Shown: in pieces, positions 11,779 through 25,154 of the stretch
Layout of the letters: the number at the start of each line of letters is the position of its first letter
Numbering within the stretch: position 1 is the first letter of the stretch
DNA from: Annulohypoxylon bovei var. microspora
Taxonomy: Eukaryota; Ascomycota; Sordariomycetes; Xylariales; Hypoxylaceae
Length of the DNA stretch: 64,000 bases
Direction: 5' to 3'
Assembly: GCA_022836615.1 (NCBI GenBank)
Contig: MU405249.1
Location: forward strand, 62,001 to 126,000
Program-made: the position numbers and the translations under genes
The notes under the pieces: generated by a model
Seen by the model: the letters and a program-made list of their open reading frames with translations, nothing else
What the model was told of the DNA's origin: nothing
Database searches by the model: none

Positions 11779-12632
11779 ATGTCGAAAATCACAGTCGGTA
11801 AGTCGCCTATTTAATCCGACAATATCGACAAGAGGAAATATACTGACATTCCTACCCCGCCATAGCCGGAGTGCGTTCCAACGTCGGAGAGCTGCTTGAC
11901 TACTCCCTCAACACCAAGAAGCGAAACTTCCTTGAGACTGTCGAGCTCCAAATCGGCCTCAAGAACTATGACCCTCAGCGTGACAAGCGTTTCTCTGGCA
12001 CCATCAAGCTGCCTGCCATCCCCCGCCCCAATATGAGCATCTGGTACTATACCCTACATTCCATGCGGCCCATCGAGTGCGACAGCCAGACCAGCAGTGA
12101 CTAATATTTGCAATATAGCATCTTGGGTGACCAGCACGATCTCGATCGTGCTAAGCATGGCGGTGTCGATGCCATGTCTGCTGATGACTTGAAGAAGCTC
12201 AACAAGAACAAGAAGCTCATCAAGAAGCTCGCTCGCAAGTACGATGCGTTCGTCGCTTCTGAGGCTCTTATCAAGCAGATTCCTCGTCTCTTGGGTCCCG
12301 GTCTATCTAAGGGTAAGTAAAATTCTTTTTGCTACGTAGCGGAGCCATAATCTGACTATAAAATCTCAGCCGGTAAATTCCCTACCCCCGTCTCTCACTC
12401 CGACGACCTTACTGGCAGAATCAACGAAGTCAAGTCCACCATCAAGTTCCAGCTGAAGAAGGTTCTCTGCATGGGTGTTGCCGTTGGAAACGTCGGCATG
12501 AGCCATGACGAGCTCGTTGGCAACATCATGTTGGCTATCAACTACCTTGTCTCGTTGTTGAAGAAGGGCTGGCAGAACGTTGGTAGCTTGACTGTCAAGG
12601 CTACCATGTCCCCCCCCAAGCGCCTCTACTAG
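11779..12632 (+). CDS. rpl10a: 60S ribosomal protein L10a (uL1)
   Basis: Inferred model: join(11779..11797,11866..12043,12119..12312,12370..12632), 217 aa, the normal length for eukaryotic uL1. It begins MSKITVAGVRSN and carries the family blocks NTKKRNFLETVELQIGLKNY, DPQRDKRFSGTIKLP, RPNMSICILGDQHD, DDLKKLNKNKKLIKKLARKY, LIKQIPRLLGPGLSKAG, KFPTPVSH and the C-terminal WQNVGSLTVKATMSPPKRLY. It forms the mobile L1 stalk of the large subunit and helps release deacylated tRNA from the E site. The first coding exon is only 19 nt, a common arrangement in fungal ribosomal-protein genes. Three introns of 57-75 bp have GT-AG borders. Confidence 0.97.
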
Positions 12633-13840
12633 ACGGGATTTCGCAAAGGTCACTGGAGGATATAGTACCGGACGTACTAGCATTTAGGTTCTAGTCGTAG
12701 CACACAGATAGCAAATCCAACCGAACCTCCAGACTAAAATTTTCGTGATTGTGTATAACTCAGCGACTACGATAAAAATTTTCCACGCGCTAAATATATG
12801 ACCAGTTCTGGATTCATCATAAAGCCAATGTCAATTTTAAAGCGCAAAACATACCGCATTCAGTTCTATAAGTTATCTAAAGCATTGGCGGCAGGTTCAT
12901 TATACGAGTGCCAACCCTTGTTGCGTGCAAACGGCTTGAAATGCGCAAGTCGATATTATTAGACACACCCAAGCAAAATTGGACGTATAGACGTAGTCTC
13001 ATGTTTCTCAAGAACGTCGCGAATCGCAAAAAGCAAATGTCTACAGATTCATGTATCTAAAATAAGCATGTAGGAAACACCCCACAGTCACGAACCAGGA
13101 AGAGCTGGCATCAGCGGCTGATTAGGAAGAGCGTTTTCGAGTCGTTGTAGGAGGCCGGGAACGGAAGGAAACCCATGGAAAATAAGTTGATAGCCCTCAG
13201 CAAGCCGCCGTAGCGGAGCCTCCGTAAAAATTAAATAAACATTTGACGATGTAGATTTAACCCTTACTGATGATGAGGAAAGAAAAGAAAGGAAAAAGTT
13301 TGAAAAGGTCGCGCGCGGAAAAGATTATTTAAAGGCCGGGGTACGAGGTGGGGCGGAGACGTCGGCGCCCGCACCGCCAACCAGGGCTAAGGGCTTCACG
13401 TGATTTGCTACTGTGTAGGTGGATACTTGACTCGCTTTTTTTCCTTTTCATACCAATTCGCACCGTTATGTTTGCTTCACTGAGAATATCACTTTTAATA
13501 TCAGGTAGATAGTTACAGTGTACTTTTGTGTTTCACTCATAGATCAATAGAAAGTTTTTGAATTGAAAGAATACAACTTACGCTTTGAATTAAGTCCATG
13601 CCATTGCCTTGCACTTGTTTGGGTTGAAGGCTGTCAACCTGCTTTACTCACTTAACTCAAACGTTAGTTTAGAATGTCTATGTCTATATGCTCGCTATTC
13701 TCTACTTCTAAGCGCCATATCGCCCAAGGCAATATGAATCTTCATCTCTCTCTTGATAAATCGACTTCATCCCTAATCATCAACCTTCCCGTACCTTATG
13801 ATGACAGTGAACCTCTTATGTTTACGTTATATATAAGCCT
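12633..13840. other. intergenic between convergent genes
   Basis: The uL1 gene (+) and the Nudix gene (-) converge here. Nothing else is recognisable. A 64-codon frame at 13674-13868 overlaps the end of the Nudix gene on the other strand and has no domain. Confidence 0.4.
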
Positions 13841-15118
13841 TCAAATCTTCGGTACTATATCTAGGTAGCCTCTTAGAACAGCTTGTATCAGCTGATTAGC
13901 GATAGCCGTCTGTGGCGGTAGTCGTAAGGACCCCTCCTTGTATCCCGTGGGCGCAGGGTCTCCCAGACCGCTGACCCCGCTTGCTATGCCTTCTCTCACC
14001 TCGTCGAAAGTGAACCATTTAGCATCGGTCAACTCCTCGTCATGGCCGAGATGTATCGTCTCCAAGCCGGGGACCGCCTGACCAATTGCGCCGATCATCA
14101 AGTTTGCCGGATACGGCCAGGGCTGCGAGCTGTGGATGACGACACGGCCAACGGTCACGCCGCTTTCCTCCCAGGTCTCACGCCGGACCGCTTCCTCGAT
14201 GGACTCGCCAGGTTCGAGGAACCCCGCAAGTGTACTGTACCAGTTCGGGGGGAAGCGTTTGCCTCGACCGAGGAGGAGTTTATTTCCGTCGGCAGAGACT
14301 ACCGCCATGATGACGGTTGGATCCGTCCGTGGGAAACAGAGGTTGCTCACGCCGTGTCGCGTAGGGCAGTCTGATCTCTCCTTCGCAGCGCCGCCTTCAG
14401 GGACGCCTGCTAAATCCGACGACGGGCAAACCCGCTTCCATCCGGCATTGATGGACAAAGTCGGCTTGCCACAGCCACCGCAGAACGGATTCCGAGCATT
14501 CCAATCTAACAAAGCACGGGCTTCTGCGTATATCGCCGCTATTGATAATTAGCATGCTTCCTACAAAACTAAAGTATGACAATACACACCTTCAGGGGCA
14601 TTTAGAGACAAAAGCCTCCTTCCGTCGATAAAAGAGACATCGTTGGCTTTGACAATATCGATAATACTTGTAGCTTTCTCTGTCATCGTGCCTTTCGGGG
14701 TAACGTCCACAGCAAAGTATGGCTTGCCTTTATACTCGCGGTATTCGAATCCAGTCTTCTTCTCGTCGATGCCAAGGAACAAAATGACGGACTGTGTAAC
14801 ATCCGAGTTGAATCCCTTAACCTGTTCCTCCTCGGAAGTTTTGAACGGTTCCTCGCCGGTTAGCGGTATGACTACGTCCCTATTCACGTAGGACAAGTTT
14901 GCAGCGTCTTTCGCAAGAGGCGATGAGTTATTTAACAGCAGAAACGATGCGCTAGGGTCGGCGAAAGCAGCGCGCAAGAAGCCATAATCCGTCCTCAGAA
15001 ACGAAAGTCGGTTCAACGGACTACCGCTGAAGTAGTTGGCGATCTCGCGGCCAAACTTTCTTGACAACATCGAGTCGTCTTCAGCGAGGATCGGGAGGTC
15101 CGGAATCGCTTGCCCCAT
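13841..15118 (-). CDS. NPY1: NADH diphosphatase (Nudix hydrolase)
   Basis: Inferred model: complement(join(13841..14538,14590..15118)), 408 aa, one 51-bp intron with GTGTGT donor. Yeast Npy1 is of similar length. The N-terminal third is the NADH-pyrophosphatase-like domain. Next comes a zinc-ribbon-like segment starting NPFCGGCGKPT, with later Cys residues. The Nudix box follows the GX5EX7REUXEEXGU rule in full (GFLEPGE...RRETWEESGV), and is followed by SQPWPYPANLMIG, the array that marks NADH/NAD diphosphatases and separates them from other Nudix enzymes. It cleaves NADH to NMNH and AMP with Mg or Mn. Yeast Npy1 is peroxisomal, but this protein ends VPKI, which is not a canonical PTS1, so the location is open. 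Confidence 0.93.
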
Positions 15119-16243
15119 TACGCTCTAATTTTCACTTTTAGGTTGCTGATTTCGAGTGATAAAACGCCTGTTCAAAGCTTGCGGTACCTAGTTTATGATG
15201 CGAAAAGAGTTATATTTAGTTATGTACGTGGAATACTCAGAGTAATAGAAATACGCAGAAGAGGTGCTTTGATATAAATAAGCATGGGAAATAAGAGTAT
15301 AGCGGTCGTGTCGGACTTTCTGGAGTTAGTAGCTCTTATGCATTGGTAAGGCTAAGTTTACTAGAAAGGTAAGTAGGTAGATAAATCGGTATGTGTCCCC
15401 GGTATCCGCTGATTAATACGGAAGTAGGAATTCGACATTTCCAAGGTTACCTAGTATCAAAGGCTCAAAGGAGTGGGGTCTCATCGCGATATCTTGATGA
15501 TTAATTCACAATACGGAGTCTGTCCGACGACTTTCGCCGATGAACGGCGTTTGCGGCGACAAGATATTACTTCTTTCGTTATTCGCTCCGAGCCCCAACT
15601 ACCTGCAGGAACCCACGTAAGGTACCGCCGAGGTTATATGTAGGATACTTTGAAAGTTGGAGTAAACAAAGGTGCTCACTACCACATTGAAACTATGAGT
15701 TTCATACAAGTCAGTAGGCAACGCAACGTTGAGGTTCTTGCCATCAACAATAAAGGTTGAAGAGTTTGTAAATAGAAATGTTAAAGTTTCACATATGTCA
15801 TAAAGGGCAAGATTAAGCTGCAGCCGCAGCCCTATCGCCCTATCGGTGCTGAAAAGGTTCTGAATTGGAAAGTGGAAGGGTCCCCGCAGAATGCATGAAT
15901 GTGGAATGTAGGATGTGGGGTGATTTGAGCGTCATTGGAACCAGCAACTAATCTTAAGTGGGCAAGTTTCATTTATTCCAAAGCGCTGGCGCCGGCGCAA
16001 CTTTCTCAGCTCCGTCATTCTATGAAAATTTCCTTTCTAATATGAGCAATTTGTTTCTTTTTGTATAGCTCAAGGCTAAATACCTATTCTTATTTCTTTC
16101 GAATCATCATTTCTAATATTCTGTTACCGTCATCTTTTTATGTTCTTCAAATCTTAACTACCATATAAAAAACCGATCTGCGAGCTCCCTTGGCGACGAT
16201 CTTGTTACACGATCATTGCTTTCTCTCGAACTCTTCTAACAGA
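15119..16243. other. divergent intergenic region
   Basis: Lies between the starts of the Nudix gene (-) and the PQ-loop transporter gene (+), so it holds both promoters. No gene or defined regulatory site is seen. Confidence 0.4.
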
Positions 16244-17369
16244 ATGGCGCCTCCTACGGCGCCTCTCAACCTCGATGTCGAAGCGATATCGGGTATCTGC
16301 GGGTGAGAATCTACAATTATTAGAGATATAATTCTAGGCTAATTTCTCTGTTCTCTTCTATAGTTCCATCTCAATTGCGGCCTGGGTTGTAGTCTTTTCT
16401 CCTCAGATCATCGAAAACTTCCGACGAAACTCCGCCAATGGCCTCTCCGTTCCCTTTATTATCCTCTGGCTTCTAGGAGATGTCTTTAACATTCTCGGCG
16501 CTGTACTCCAAGGAGTCCTACCGACCATGCTTATCCTAGCCATTTACTACACAATCGCCGATTTCGTCCTATTGGCGCAATGCTTCTACTACAAAGGTTT
16601 TACTTGGAAGGATGAATTACCATCACCTCAGCCGAAACGGTCGAACGTCCTTGCAGTTGGGGAGCCTACCGAGAGAACCGGATTGTTGAGTGACCACCTA
16701 GACGAACATGGGAGAAGGGGCAGTGGGTGGTCTCACCTAAGTCCAGCAGTGCCATTGGTTTCGGAACCTCCAGTAATGCCTCCGCCTACACCGACGAGAT
16801 TGCAATCGATTATCTGGAATTCCGTGGCTGTACTGATGGTCTGCGTAGCTGGAGTACTTGGGTGGTTTCTTAGCAGGCAATATTCAAGCGGCCAATCCAA
16901 ATCGCCTGCAGACGGGGGTATCCCTTCGTTTGACATCTTGGGTCAAATTTTTGGTTGGTTCTGCGCCATTCTTTACCTTGGATCGCGTCTCCCTCAACTG
17001 CTACTTAATTGGCGTCGTAAATCAACTGAGGGGGTGAGCATCTTGTTCTTCCTTTTCGCTTGCTTGGGAAACTTAACATATGTCCTTTCGATCTTCGCCT
17101 ACGAGCCTCACTGCGCTGGGTTACACTGCCAACCTGGTGAGTCAGAGAGGATATACGGAAGATACATACTTGTCAACCTCTCATGGTTGGCCGGTAGTCT
17201 AGGAACATTGATCCTAGATTTGGGAATATTTGCGCAGTTCTTTATCTATAGCCAAGACGGATCTATGGACGAAGACGACGACGTGTTTGACGATGAAGAG
17301 GCCAGCATCGACGAGGCGCTACTAGATGATCGACCACTTCTACAGCGCGCTACCTCAGGTCTTCCATAA
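16244..17369 (+). CDS. PQ-loop vacuolar amino-acid transporter
   Basis: Inferred model: join(16244..16302,16364..17369), 354 aa; one 61-bp intron with GTGAGA donor and CTATAG acceptor. Two PQ-loop repeats are visible, the first around residues 30-45 (VVFSPQIIENFRRNSANG) and the second near residue 229 (SRLPQLLLNWRRKSTEG), each followed by hydrophobic helices; about seven helices in all. A hydrophilic loop of ~85 residues separates the halves, as in the yeast Ypq1-3/Rtc2 and animal PQLC2 family. Those proteins export cationic amino acids from vacuole or lysosome. The acidic C-terminus (EDDDVFDDEEASIDEALLDD) ends with LLQRA, so a dileucine-type vacuolar sorting signal is possible. The amino-acid substrate is inferred from the family only. 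Confidence 0.9.
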
Positions 17370-20300
17370 AGGGAGAGTGAAGACTGCATTTTTCTAATGA
17401 TTGCATCTACCGGCTTAAAAAATGGATTTGGTACCAAAAAAGGAGAGGCTAATGGAGTTTGGGCTTGTATATAATTGCCCCGTGTGATAGCATTTGTGTT
17501 TATGTATGGTTGGGTTACTCAGGAAAAAAACAGCACTGGGTTAAAAAAAAATGGCGTTTGCGTTTTTAGCACCGAATAGAGGTATGTATCTAGAGCCATC
17601 TACTTATAAGGTACCCCTTTCACGAGGCCGTTTGAATTCTCCGCACACTATATATAGAACTATTGCTCCATAATGCTGAACATTGATTTAACATTAGAAC
17701 CCGCAAACTGTCAAGAAAACATCTACTTCAATAATCCTCATACACGTGTGACTCGCTCACATCCTCTTGTATTTCTAAGAATGTTTATACCCGAGACACA
17801 TAACAAGAAGTAGAACCCTCGTTGCTCTTATCAAATATATTATAAGAAATCTAAAAATGCTAGATTCAATACTCGTGGATTGCTATGTCGTCCTCTCTAA
17901 GATGGAAGTTCTAGGGTTACAACCAATTCCGGATTATGTCGTTAAGTGCCGAAGAGGCTCACGTAAGTTTCTTATAGAGCCGACGCGGATTAGAACTCAA
18001 GTTTCGTATGAAATTTTAATTCCGATTGGTGAAACCCCTTGTCTAGCATTTTATAATCCTTGTTTAGGTCTATCTGACACTTGTGGACATATGTAGACAC
18101 AATATCTGGGGATGCTATAGCGGACCGGTGTTACTTAAAGTTCTTGAACATCGCTCAACTATGGGAGTATTTAAATCTTAGCTCTACTCTATAGGAACGT
18201 CGTCTCACTTCTAGGGCAATTAGTTAGTTGATGTAGCTATTTTTAACTTGACATAGAAAGACTAGGTACTCAATCTAGAGATATGTAGTAAATGATTATA
18301 TAAATAGGGATTAGACTTGAAATAAGACCGCATGGGAAATATCAAGTTGTATCTAGGTATATTCACGATTATCACTCTTATCACGAGTACATACAGTAGC
18401 AAGTCTGTTACACTAAAACTCTAAAGCACGTGTTGTGATATCTTAGTCTGATGCCTAGACACTTTAGACATTTATAGTGGGAGCCTATGTTTCCTATATG
18501 GCCGCTATCTCTTGAAGACAACTTTTCTGATCGCGGGAACTAAAACCGGGCGGAAAAAATCAAAGAAAAAAAACAAGTGTAAAAAATTACCGGGATTATT
18601 TCCCTTGTCGATTTCTAATTCGAAGCCAAGTGGGTATCGCTGATCTGATCGGCAATCCCAGAATGCAACCCAGGCTGCCCAGGCTGACTCGGTCCTTGAG
18701 TTGCGTTGCGTTGCGTCGCCGCTTTCGGCATCTCCTTCTAAGGGCCGTTCAGCAAGTTGAGCAGTTTGAGTTATCTTTTTGCCTCTTCATACTCTAACGA
18801 GGCTTTGAAGTATCGGTATCACGCCACGCACCCTGATGGAGAATTCTAGCCAGATACCGGCGTAAGACGATCACCGTCAATCACCTAATTCTTGAAACTA
18901 CGGCATATCCGTATTAGACAAGTAGACGGCCCAGAACGTTGGAAGAGGTTTGCAAATCGGACTTGATACAACACGATACAACACAAACAATTACCGGTTG
19001 GTGATCTACTACCGTTCTCCGATATTGCAGCCCGTCTCAACCAGGTATTGGATATGAGGATAATGCGACATGCCACATACATGCTCTGACGAACCGCTAT
19101 CCATTGGAAGTGAGCAAACACAGCTCGGCTTGCTGCACCCATACATATTTTTTATTGTATGCTATAATGCTACGCACCTACCAATTGAACTGCAGAGTGT
19201 AGCACTGTATTGTGTAGCACAGCAGGTCGTCCCGGATTCTGACTGCTAATGCAAAAAAGAACCTCAGGGTTGCCGTACACTTCAAAATTGGTAGTATGTA
19301 GGTATCCTTGTTCCCGACAGGACGGAAGGCCCGCCGCTGTTCAAGATTAGACAAAGTCTGGGGACGGGTCCACGATTATGCGTTACTGGCGCTCGGCGCT
19401 TGAGTCGTGGCACTGGAACCCGCGGATGTTTGGATGTTGTGCTGGAGCCACAGGTTGGACCGTGGAACTAAAGACATCATTCTGGATTCGACAACGAATC
19501 GAAAACAAACTCGACTAAGTGGCTCAACGCTCACTCTTGGTTGTGGTGCCATGGCATCATTTTATTCATATGCGCTCGTCTAGGTGCAGATGGTTCAAAT
19601 TACATGGCTTTCCTTGATTGGTAAGATATGCCGGATTATACATATGCGTCAACGGTCAACGGCATATCAAGTGAGTTATTCCACTACTAGATTCGCAAGC
19701 CTCGTGACGGGATGGATCGATATTGTGGAGATGAAGCAGGCAGACAAAGCACACGGGCAGGACGTACGTACAGGGCGGGTAAGCATCTTGAAGCTAAGAA
19801 ATCGGATGCCCGTATTCTGACACGACAGCTGAGTACTTTTGCGTGCTTCGAGGATGCGGCTTAGGTAGGCTTCCTGCCGGATTCGCAAGAGAAAGACGTC
19901 GAATTATGCGAGGACCGGATCACCCGACCTCTAGCTGACGAATGATGGGGGCTAAAACAATCGGCACGGACTCCCTGTGAGTAATATGTAATAAGCAAGC
20001 AGGGCTCCCTCATCAAGCAAGCTCTTTCGCTTATTACCTACATACTTACCTACTCTTGTTAGCTTTTCTCCCGTGTTATACAATTCCTCCAACGAGGGAA
20101 AACCCGAAGTAGGCTCGGCGAGCTAGGACTGTTCAGAACTCCACGCATGCGCATACATACTCGTACAGAATATGTAGGTATGTATGCTTACACATCTATC
20201 TACCTTGGATCTGTGTTACCAGGTCTTTGGGATACTGTACATATGCTTTGTACAGTACCTACCTACCTAGCCATAGTCTAGAAGTCTAGAAGTCTAGAAG

Positions 20301-21546
20301 CCTTTTCCTGACTAGCCGACAAACTAGGAGATAAAGCTAGTCTCTTCGAATATGCGGTCTAGGTTTGCTTGTTCAAACTTCGAATCCCCCCCCCCTTTAA
20401 GAAAGATGGGGGTGACTTTGGGGGAACCCTGACCCTGGCGATCCTGGATCTGCTCGTCTGCTTTTAGTTGGCATGCTATCCCCACCGGTGATCGCTCCGC
20501 CCGTCCCACACACCAAGGGTCCAAATCCCCCAACGAGAGTTGACCGTTTTTCTGCAGGCGGACAGGCGCGCTAGTTTATATTGCCGCTAAAATATGATGC
20601 TGTACATATTGTACATTCACCTACACTATGACTATTATGACTATGACTATGAGTACATCGGAATAAGCATGTATGTCTGTGCGGCTATGCGCACGGTGAA
20701 CCGTCACTCGGCTCGCCGGATATGAACCCCTGTTCAGCTCTCATAGGCCACTTGTTGAGCCTTGCCTTGCAGCATAGGCCAGCCTTCCATCGTTTGCTTC
20801 GCTATCTTGCATCGCCCACTCTCACCTGATAGATCGTCATTGGACGATTTACTATACGTCCGGCAAAGTCCCTAGTCATCGGGACTTGCTGCGCTTTCCC
20901 CACGTCTTTTAGTACCTACCTACCTATGCCTACCTATGTACCTACTTGGTAGGTATTGTGCGAGATGCGCCTTGTCCATCCTATCCAGGGGACGATAGTC
21001 CAATCATGGCAACCATAGGCGACTCCGGCGGTAGGGGCTTGACTTTTCGAGGCTCTCATAGTAGCCTGGCAACCCTCCTGCTCTCGTTGTCGGTGAGTGG
21101 TTCTGCTTGATTTCCTCTTAACCTGCATGCCCTCCGCATGTTCATGCTTATACCTTACCTTCTTTTTCGAGGTAACCTTCACTTTAACCATCGCCGGACT
21201 GCATCACAGCCTCGTCTGTAAACTAGAAAGGCGACAACTTTCCTTCACACTCTGCTTAGGACTCTTGCCTGGCGTTAGGCGTTCTGAGCTCTGCTATCTG
21301 CAGCCAGCTGTTCAATTCTCAATTCATCGTAATCGTTGTAAGCTCCCAATCGTACATGCACATTGTGTCTCGTCCCCTACCCTTCAACTTCGAGACACAG
21401 CCCTCGGCATTTCAACTCGACCTAACCGCCGAATCAAATAATTTAGCATCACCCAAACTCCCAGAGTTACAGTATACCCGAAATCAACCTTGGTTGCCAT
21501 ATCTAGTAGTAGTAGTAGTACAAGCCACACACTACCAGTTCCCAAC
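17370..21546. other. 4.2-kb gene-free interval
   Basis: No open frame here has a recognisable domain. Simple repeats are present: AGTCTAGA three times at 20275-20300, TATGAC-type repeats near 20626-20652, and many TACCTACC/TAGGTA runs (for example 20259-20270 and 20911-20955). A (TAG)n run at 21506-21520 lies in the leader of the calpain gene. Confidence 0.4.
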
Positions 21547-24500
21547 ATGTCTCATCCTTCTTCCACCACCCGCCGGGATCTTACAAGATTCGGCTATAGC
21601 TCTTCGAGCGAATCGGACGAAGCCCCGCGCAAAGCAGCGACTACCACTTCTAGTACTCAAAATCAGAAGAAGAAAAAGAAGCGCAAGCCGCCCCCGCAAC
21701 AGAGCATCAACAAGATATGGAGACGTTTCACCACGAAGGAGTTCACCAAGGCGCTCTCAGTTCTGCCCTTCGACCCGGTACCGCTTCCGAGTACCCCCGA
21801 GCGTCCTAACGAGCTCCTAGCGGCAGGTTACGAGCGTGCGAGGGACGAATGTTCGCGCAAGGTGAAAAAGATCATCGCCGAGTGCAAGCGTGTTAATACT
21901 CGCTATCGAGATCCTGGCTTCGATCTGGTGAGTTCTATACTTTTTTTCTTTTTTTATTATTTTTTATGACCCTTCCTCAAGAACAAGCCAAACGCTGACG
22001 ATTATGTTTTTAAATAGGATTGGGATCTTAAATGGCTTAAGGGGAATTGTCTCAACTACCTAGGATCGCGCCGATTCGATATCCTGAGCTCCAGACTGAG
22101 CACTAACACGTCGGTCCCAAAAGCCGTCAAGCGAGTGCACGAGATCTTCGAGAAGCCGACTTTCATGAACAATATCGCCCCTGATAATGTGAAGCAAGGC
22201 TCGCTCGGCGATTGCTGGCTCATTGCCAGTTTAAGTGCGCTAGCTCTCGTTGAAGACGGAGTCAAGCGTATGTGTGTTGAATACGATACTCGTAAGTTAT
22301 ACCCGATGATGTTTTGCGCCCCCACTCCCCTAGTTATATTGCTTACACATCGATAGGTATTGGAATCTACGGATTCGTCTTTTACCGAGACGGTGAATGG
22401 ATCTATTCCATCATCGATGACAAGTTGTACCTCACCTCACCGTGCTGGGACTCGCCGAGCATGCAGCGCGAGATGCTCAACCAGATCGACCGTGAGGAGC
22501 CCGACAAGGTATACCGTAAGACGTACCAGACGGGATCCAAGGCCTTGTTCTTCGGCCAGTGCAAAGACCAGCGTGAAACCTGGGTCGCACTGCTCGAGAA
22601 GGCGTACGCCAAGGCCCACGGCGATTACGGCTCGCTATCAGGTGGCTGGATCGGTGAGGGGTTGGAAGATCTTTCCGGCGGTGTCACCACTGAGCTGTTA
22701 GCATCCGATATCCTTGACGTGGACGAATTCTGGGATCAAGAGTTTAGCAAGGTGAACAAGGAGTTCCTGTTCGGATGCTCCACTGGCCTGCTTGATGGCG
22801 GTTACGGCGACCGCAACGGGATTCGTGAGGGACATGCTTATGTGGTAATGGATGCGAGGACGTTGAAAGATGGCCAACGGTTGGTGAAACTTCGGTAAGT
22901 CCTCCGATATACTATTGGAAGATCTGGTAGTCCTAACTAAAGAATTAGTAACCCTTGGGGTAAGAACCGTAAAGGTATGTGGGAGGGACCATGGTCCGAT
23001 GGTTCTAAGGAGTGGAACAACGATGTCAAGGAGGAGCTAGACCATAAGTTTGGGAACGACTCCGTCTTCTGGATTACCTACGAAGACATGCTTGAGAAGT
23101 ATCAGCATTTCGACAGGACGCGCCTCTTTAAGGATCTCGACTGGAGATGCTGTCAGCGATGGATCGGCGTGGAAGTTCCGTGGAAGCAACAGTGGAATGA
23201 GAAATTCCACATGAAGTTGACCAAGGAATCTCCCTTGGTCCTAGTACTCCAACAGCTCGACAACAGGTACTACAAGGGTTTACACGGTCAATATAACTTC
23301 AGGATGCACTTCCGAGTACACGAACAGGGACGACCTGGTAGCGAGGATTATATTGTCCGATCACACGGCAACTACCTTATGGATCGATCTGTCTCAATCG
23401 AGATCCCGTGCATGGAACCCGGAAACTACTCGGTATTCATCAGTATCGTAGCCGAGCGCGACACCGACATGCCTTCCATCGAGGACGTCGTCAAGCGCGA
23501 GTGCCGCAAGCGCGTGGAGAACGAGAAGCTGGCCCAGGTAGGGTACGCGTACGACCTGGCGCACAGCAAGGGCGTCGCGCACCTCGAGCAGGTCGCCAAG
23601 CTGCGCAAGAAGTCGGACCAGAAGAAGGCGAGCAGCTCGCGCATGCGGGAGCGGCGCCGGATATGGGAGAAGCGCCACCTGAACCGCGACATCACGAAGA
23701 AGCAGGCCAAGAAGAACCAGGAGAAGCGCGACAAGCGCCAGGAGGCCGAGGACGAGAAGCGGAAGGTCGAGGAAGAGAAGAAGAAGGCCGAAGAGGAGAA
23801 GAAGAAGGCCGAGGCCGAGGCCAAAGCCGCGGCGATGAAGAAGAAAGAAGAGGAAGAGAAGGCTAAGGCCGACGCTGAATTGAAGGTTAAGGAAGAGGCT
23901 GAGGCGGCCGAGAGAAAGATAAAGGAGGATGCCGAAGAGGCCGAGCGCAAGAAGGTTGAAGAGGAGAAGCCTAAGGATGTGGCGGTCCAAACCGACGAAC
24001 CTCAATCGGGTGAGGATAAGAGCAGTCAGACCGAGGAGGCTAAGGCGGCTGCGGAAACTAAAGATGAAGCTACCGATTCCGAGCCTGCTGACAAGCCGAA
24101 GGAGTCCGACAACACTCCAAAGGACACCGCAAAGGAAGATGCTACCGCGGATGACCAAGCAGAGAAACCAAAGGAGAATGTCGTTGAAGTTTCGAAGGAG
24201 GAGAATATGCTCGAAGAGAAGAAGTCTGAGGAAAAGCCTGACGAGAAGGCTTCCGAGGAGAAACCTGTTGAAGACAAATCTACCTCTGAGGGTGATGCTG
24301 ATGCTGATGCTGATGCCGCCGCCGCCGCCGCCGCCGCTGCTGCGGCCACTAAGGCAAGCAGTGAGCAAAAGCAGCCTCCACCCCCGCCAGCCTACTCATC
24401 AGACTGCGACTCTTCCGACAGCCCGGTTGAGGACTGGGAGCTACTGTACTCTTCCGACGACATGGCCAAGAAACCCCGAATAGGCACGACGCCGCCTGCT

Positions 24501-25154
24501 GCTACCACCAACGACAACACCGTGGAGAGCGACGGCGAATCAGGCATGCCGGACCCGTGGAATGCCATCTGCATAGTGGGATTCCGAGTGTACTCCAAGG
24601 ACGAGGACCTGGAGCTGCGCGTCGTGCTCGAGGGCGGCGACATGGCCGAGAACGGCATGGGCGAGAAGGGCGCGGCCGACATCGACAACGCGCAGATGAA
24701 CGCCGGCGGCGAGCGCGAGAAGAAGAGCCAGGACGTCACGGACGAGGTCGAGATCGTCGACGGCGAGCCCATTCACAAGAAGAAGATCGTCCCCCCCGAC
24801 GACGATGCCGAGCAGAAGGCAGATGAGGTTACGAAGGACGAGGAAAAGAAAGATGTCGATAAGGATAAGGATGAGGAGAAGAAAGACGACGGTGCAAATG
24901 GAGAGAAGAAGAAGCCTGTCGATGATGATAAGGAAAACGATGAGCCGAAGGACGGTGACGAAACCGAAGCAGATGGCGACCATAAGTCGGACGGCGACGA
25001 CGACGGCAAGGATGATTGCGCCAAGTCTGATACTAGTGATGACGACTCGCCAATCCTTACCCCTGACTCGACGGACGGAAGGGACTCTTGCACCCCCCAG
25101 TACCCCGAGGAGAAAAGGGATCCCAAGTCATCGATGGAGAAGTCATCAACCTAA
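21547..25154 (+). CDS. calpain-like cysteine protease with long charged C-terminal tail
   Basis: Inferred model: join(21547..21927,22018..22291,22357..22894,22949..25154), 1132 aa. The ATG at 21547 is the first in frame; the frame extends upstream only with non-ATG codons. After a basic, Ser-rich N-terminus lies a peptidase C2 domain (residues ~130-470) with all three catalytic residues: Cys193 in QGSLGDCWL, His378 in REGHAYVV and Asn399 in RNPWG. A C2-like domain with QYNFRMHFRVHEQGRPGSED follows. From about residue 600 the protein is highly charged: Lys/Glu-rich predicted coiled coil, an Asp-Ala run, then Lys/Asp/Glu repeats. Calpains make limited, often Ca-dependent cuts in the cytoplasm. 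It lacks features that would identify it as the PalB/Rim13 pH-signalling calpain. Several long frames on other strands over the tail are composition artefacts. Confidence 0.92.

Noticed and set aside
17370..21546. Secondary-metabolite or effector gene in the 4-kb gap
   Set aside because: No frame has a signal peptide, cysteine pattern or domain that would support one.
23394..24368. 324-codon antisense frame over the calpain tail, plus several overlapping frames to 25126
   Set aside because: Leu/Ser-rich low-complexity products mirror the Lys/Glu-rich sense strand; they are composition shadows.
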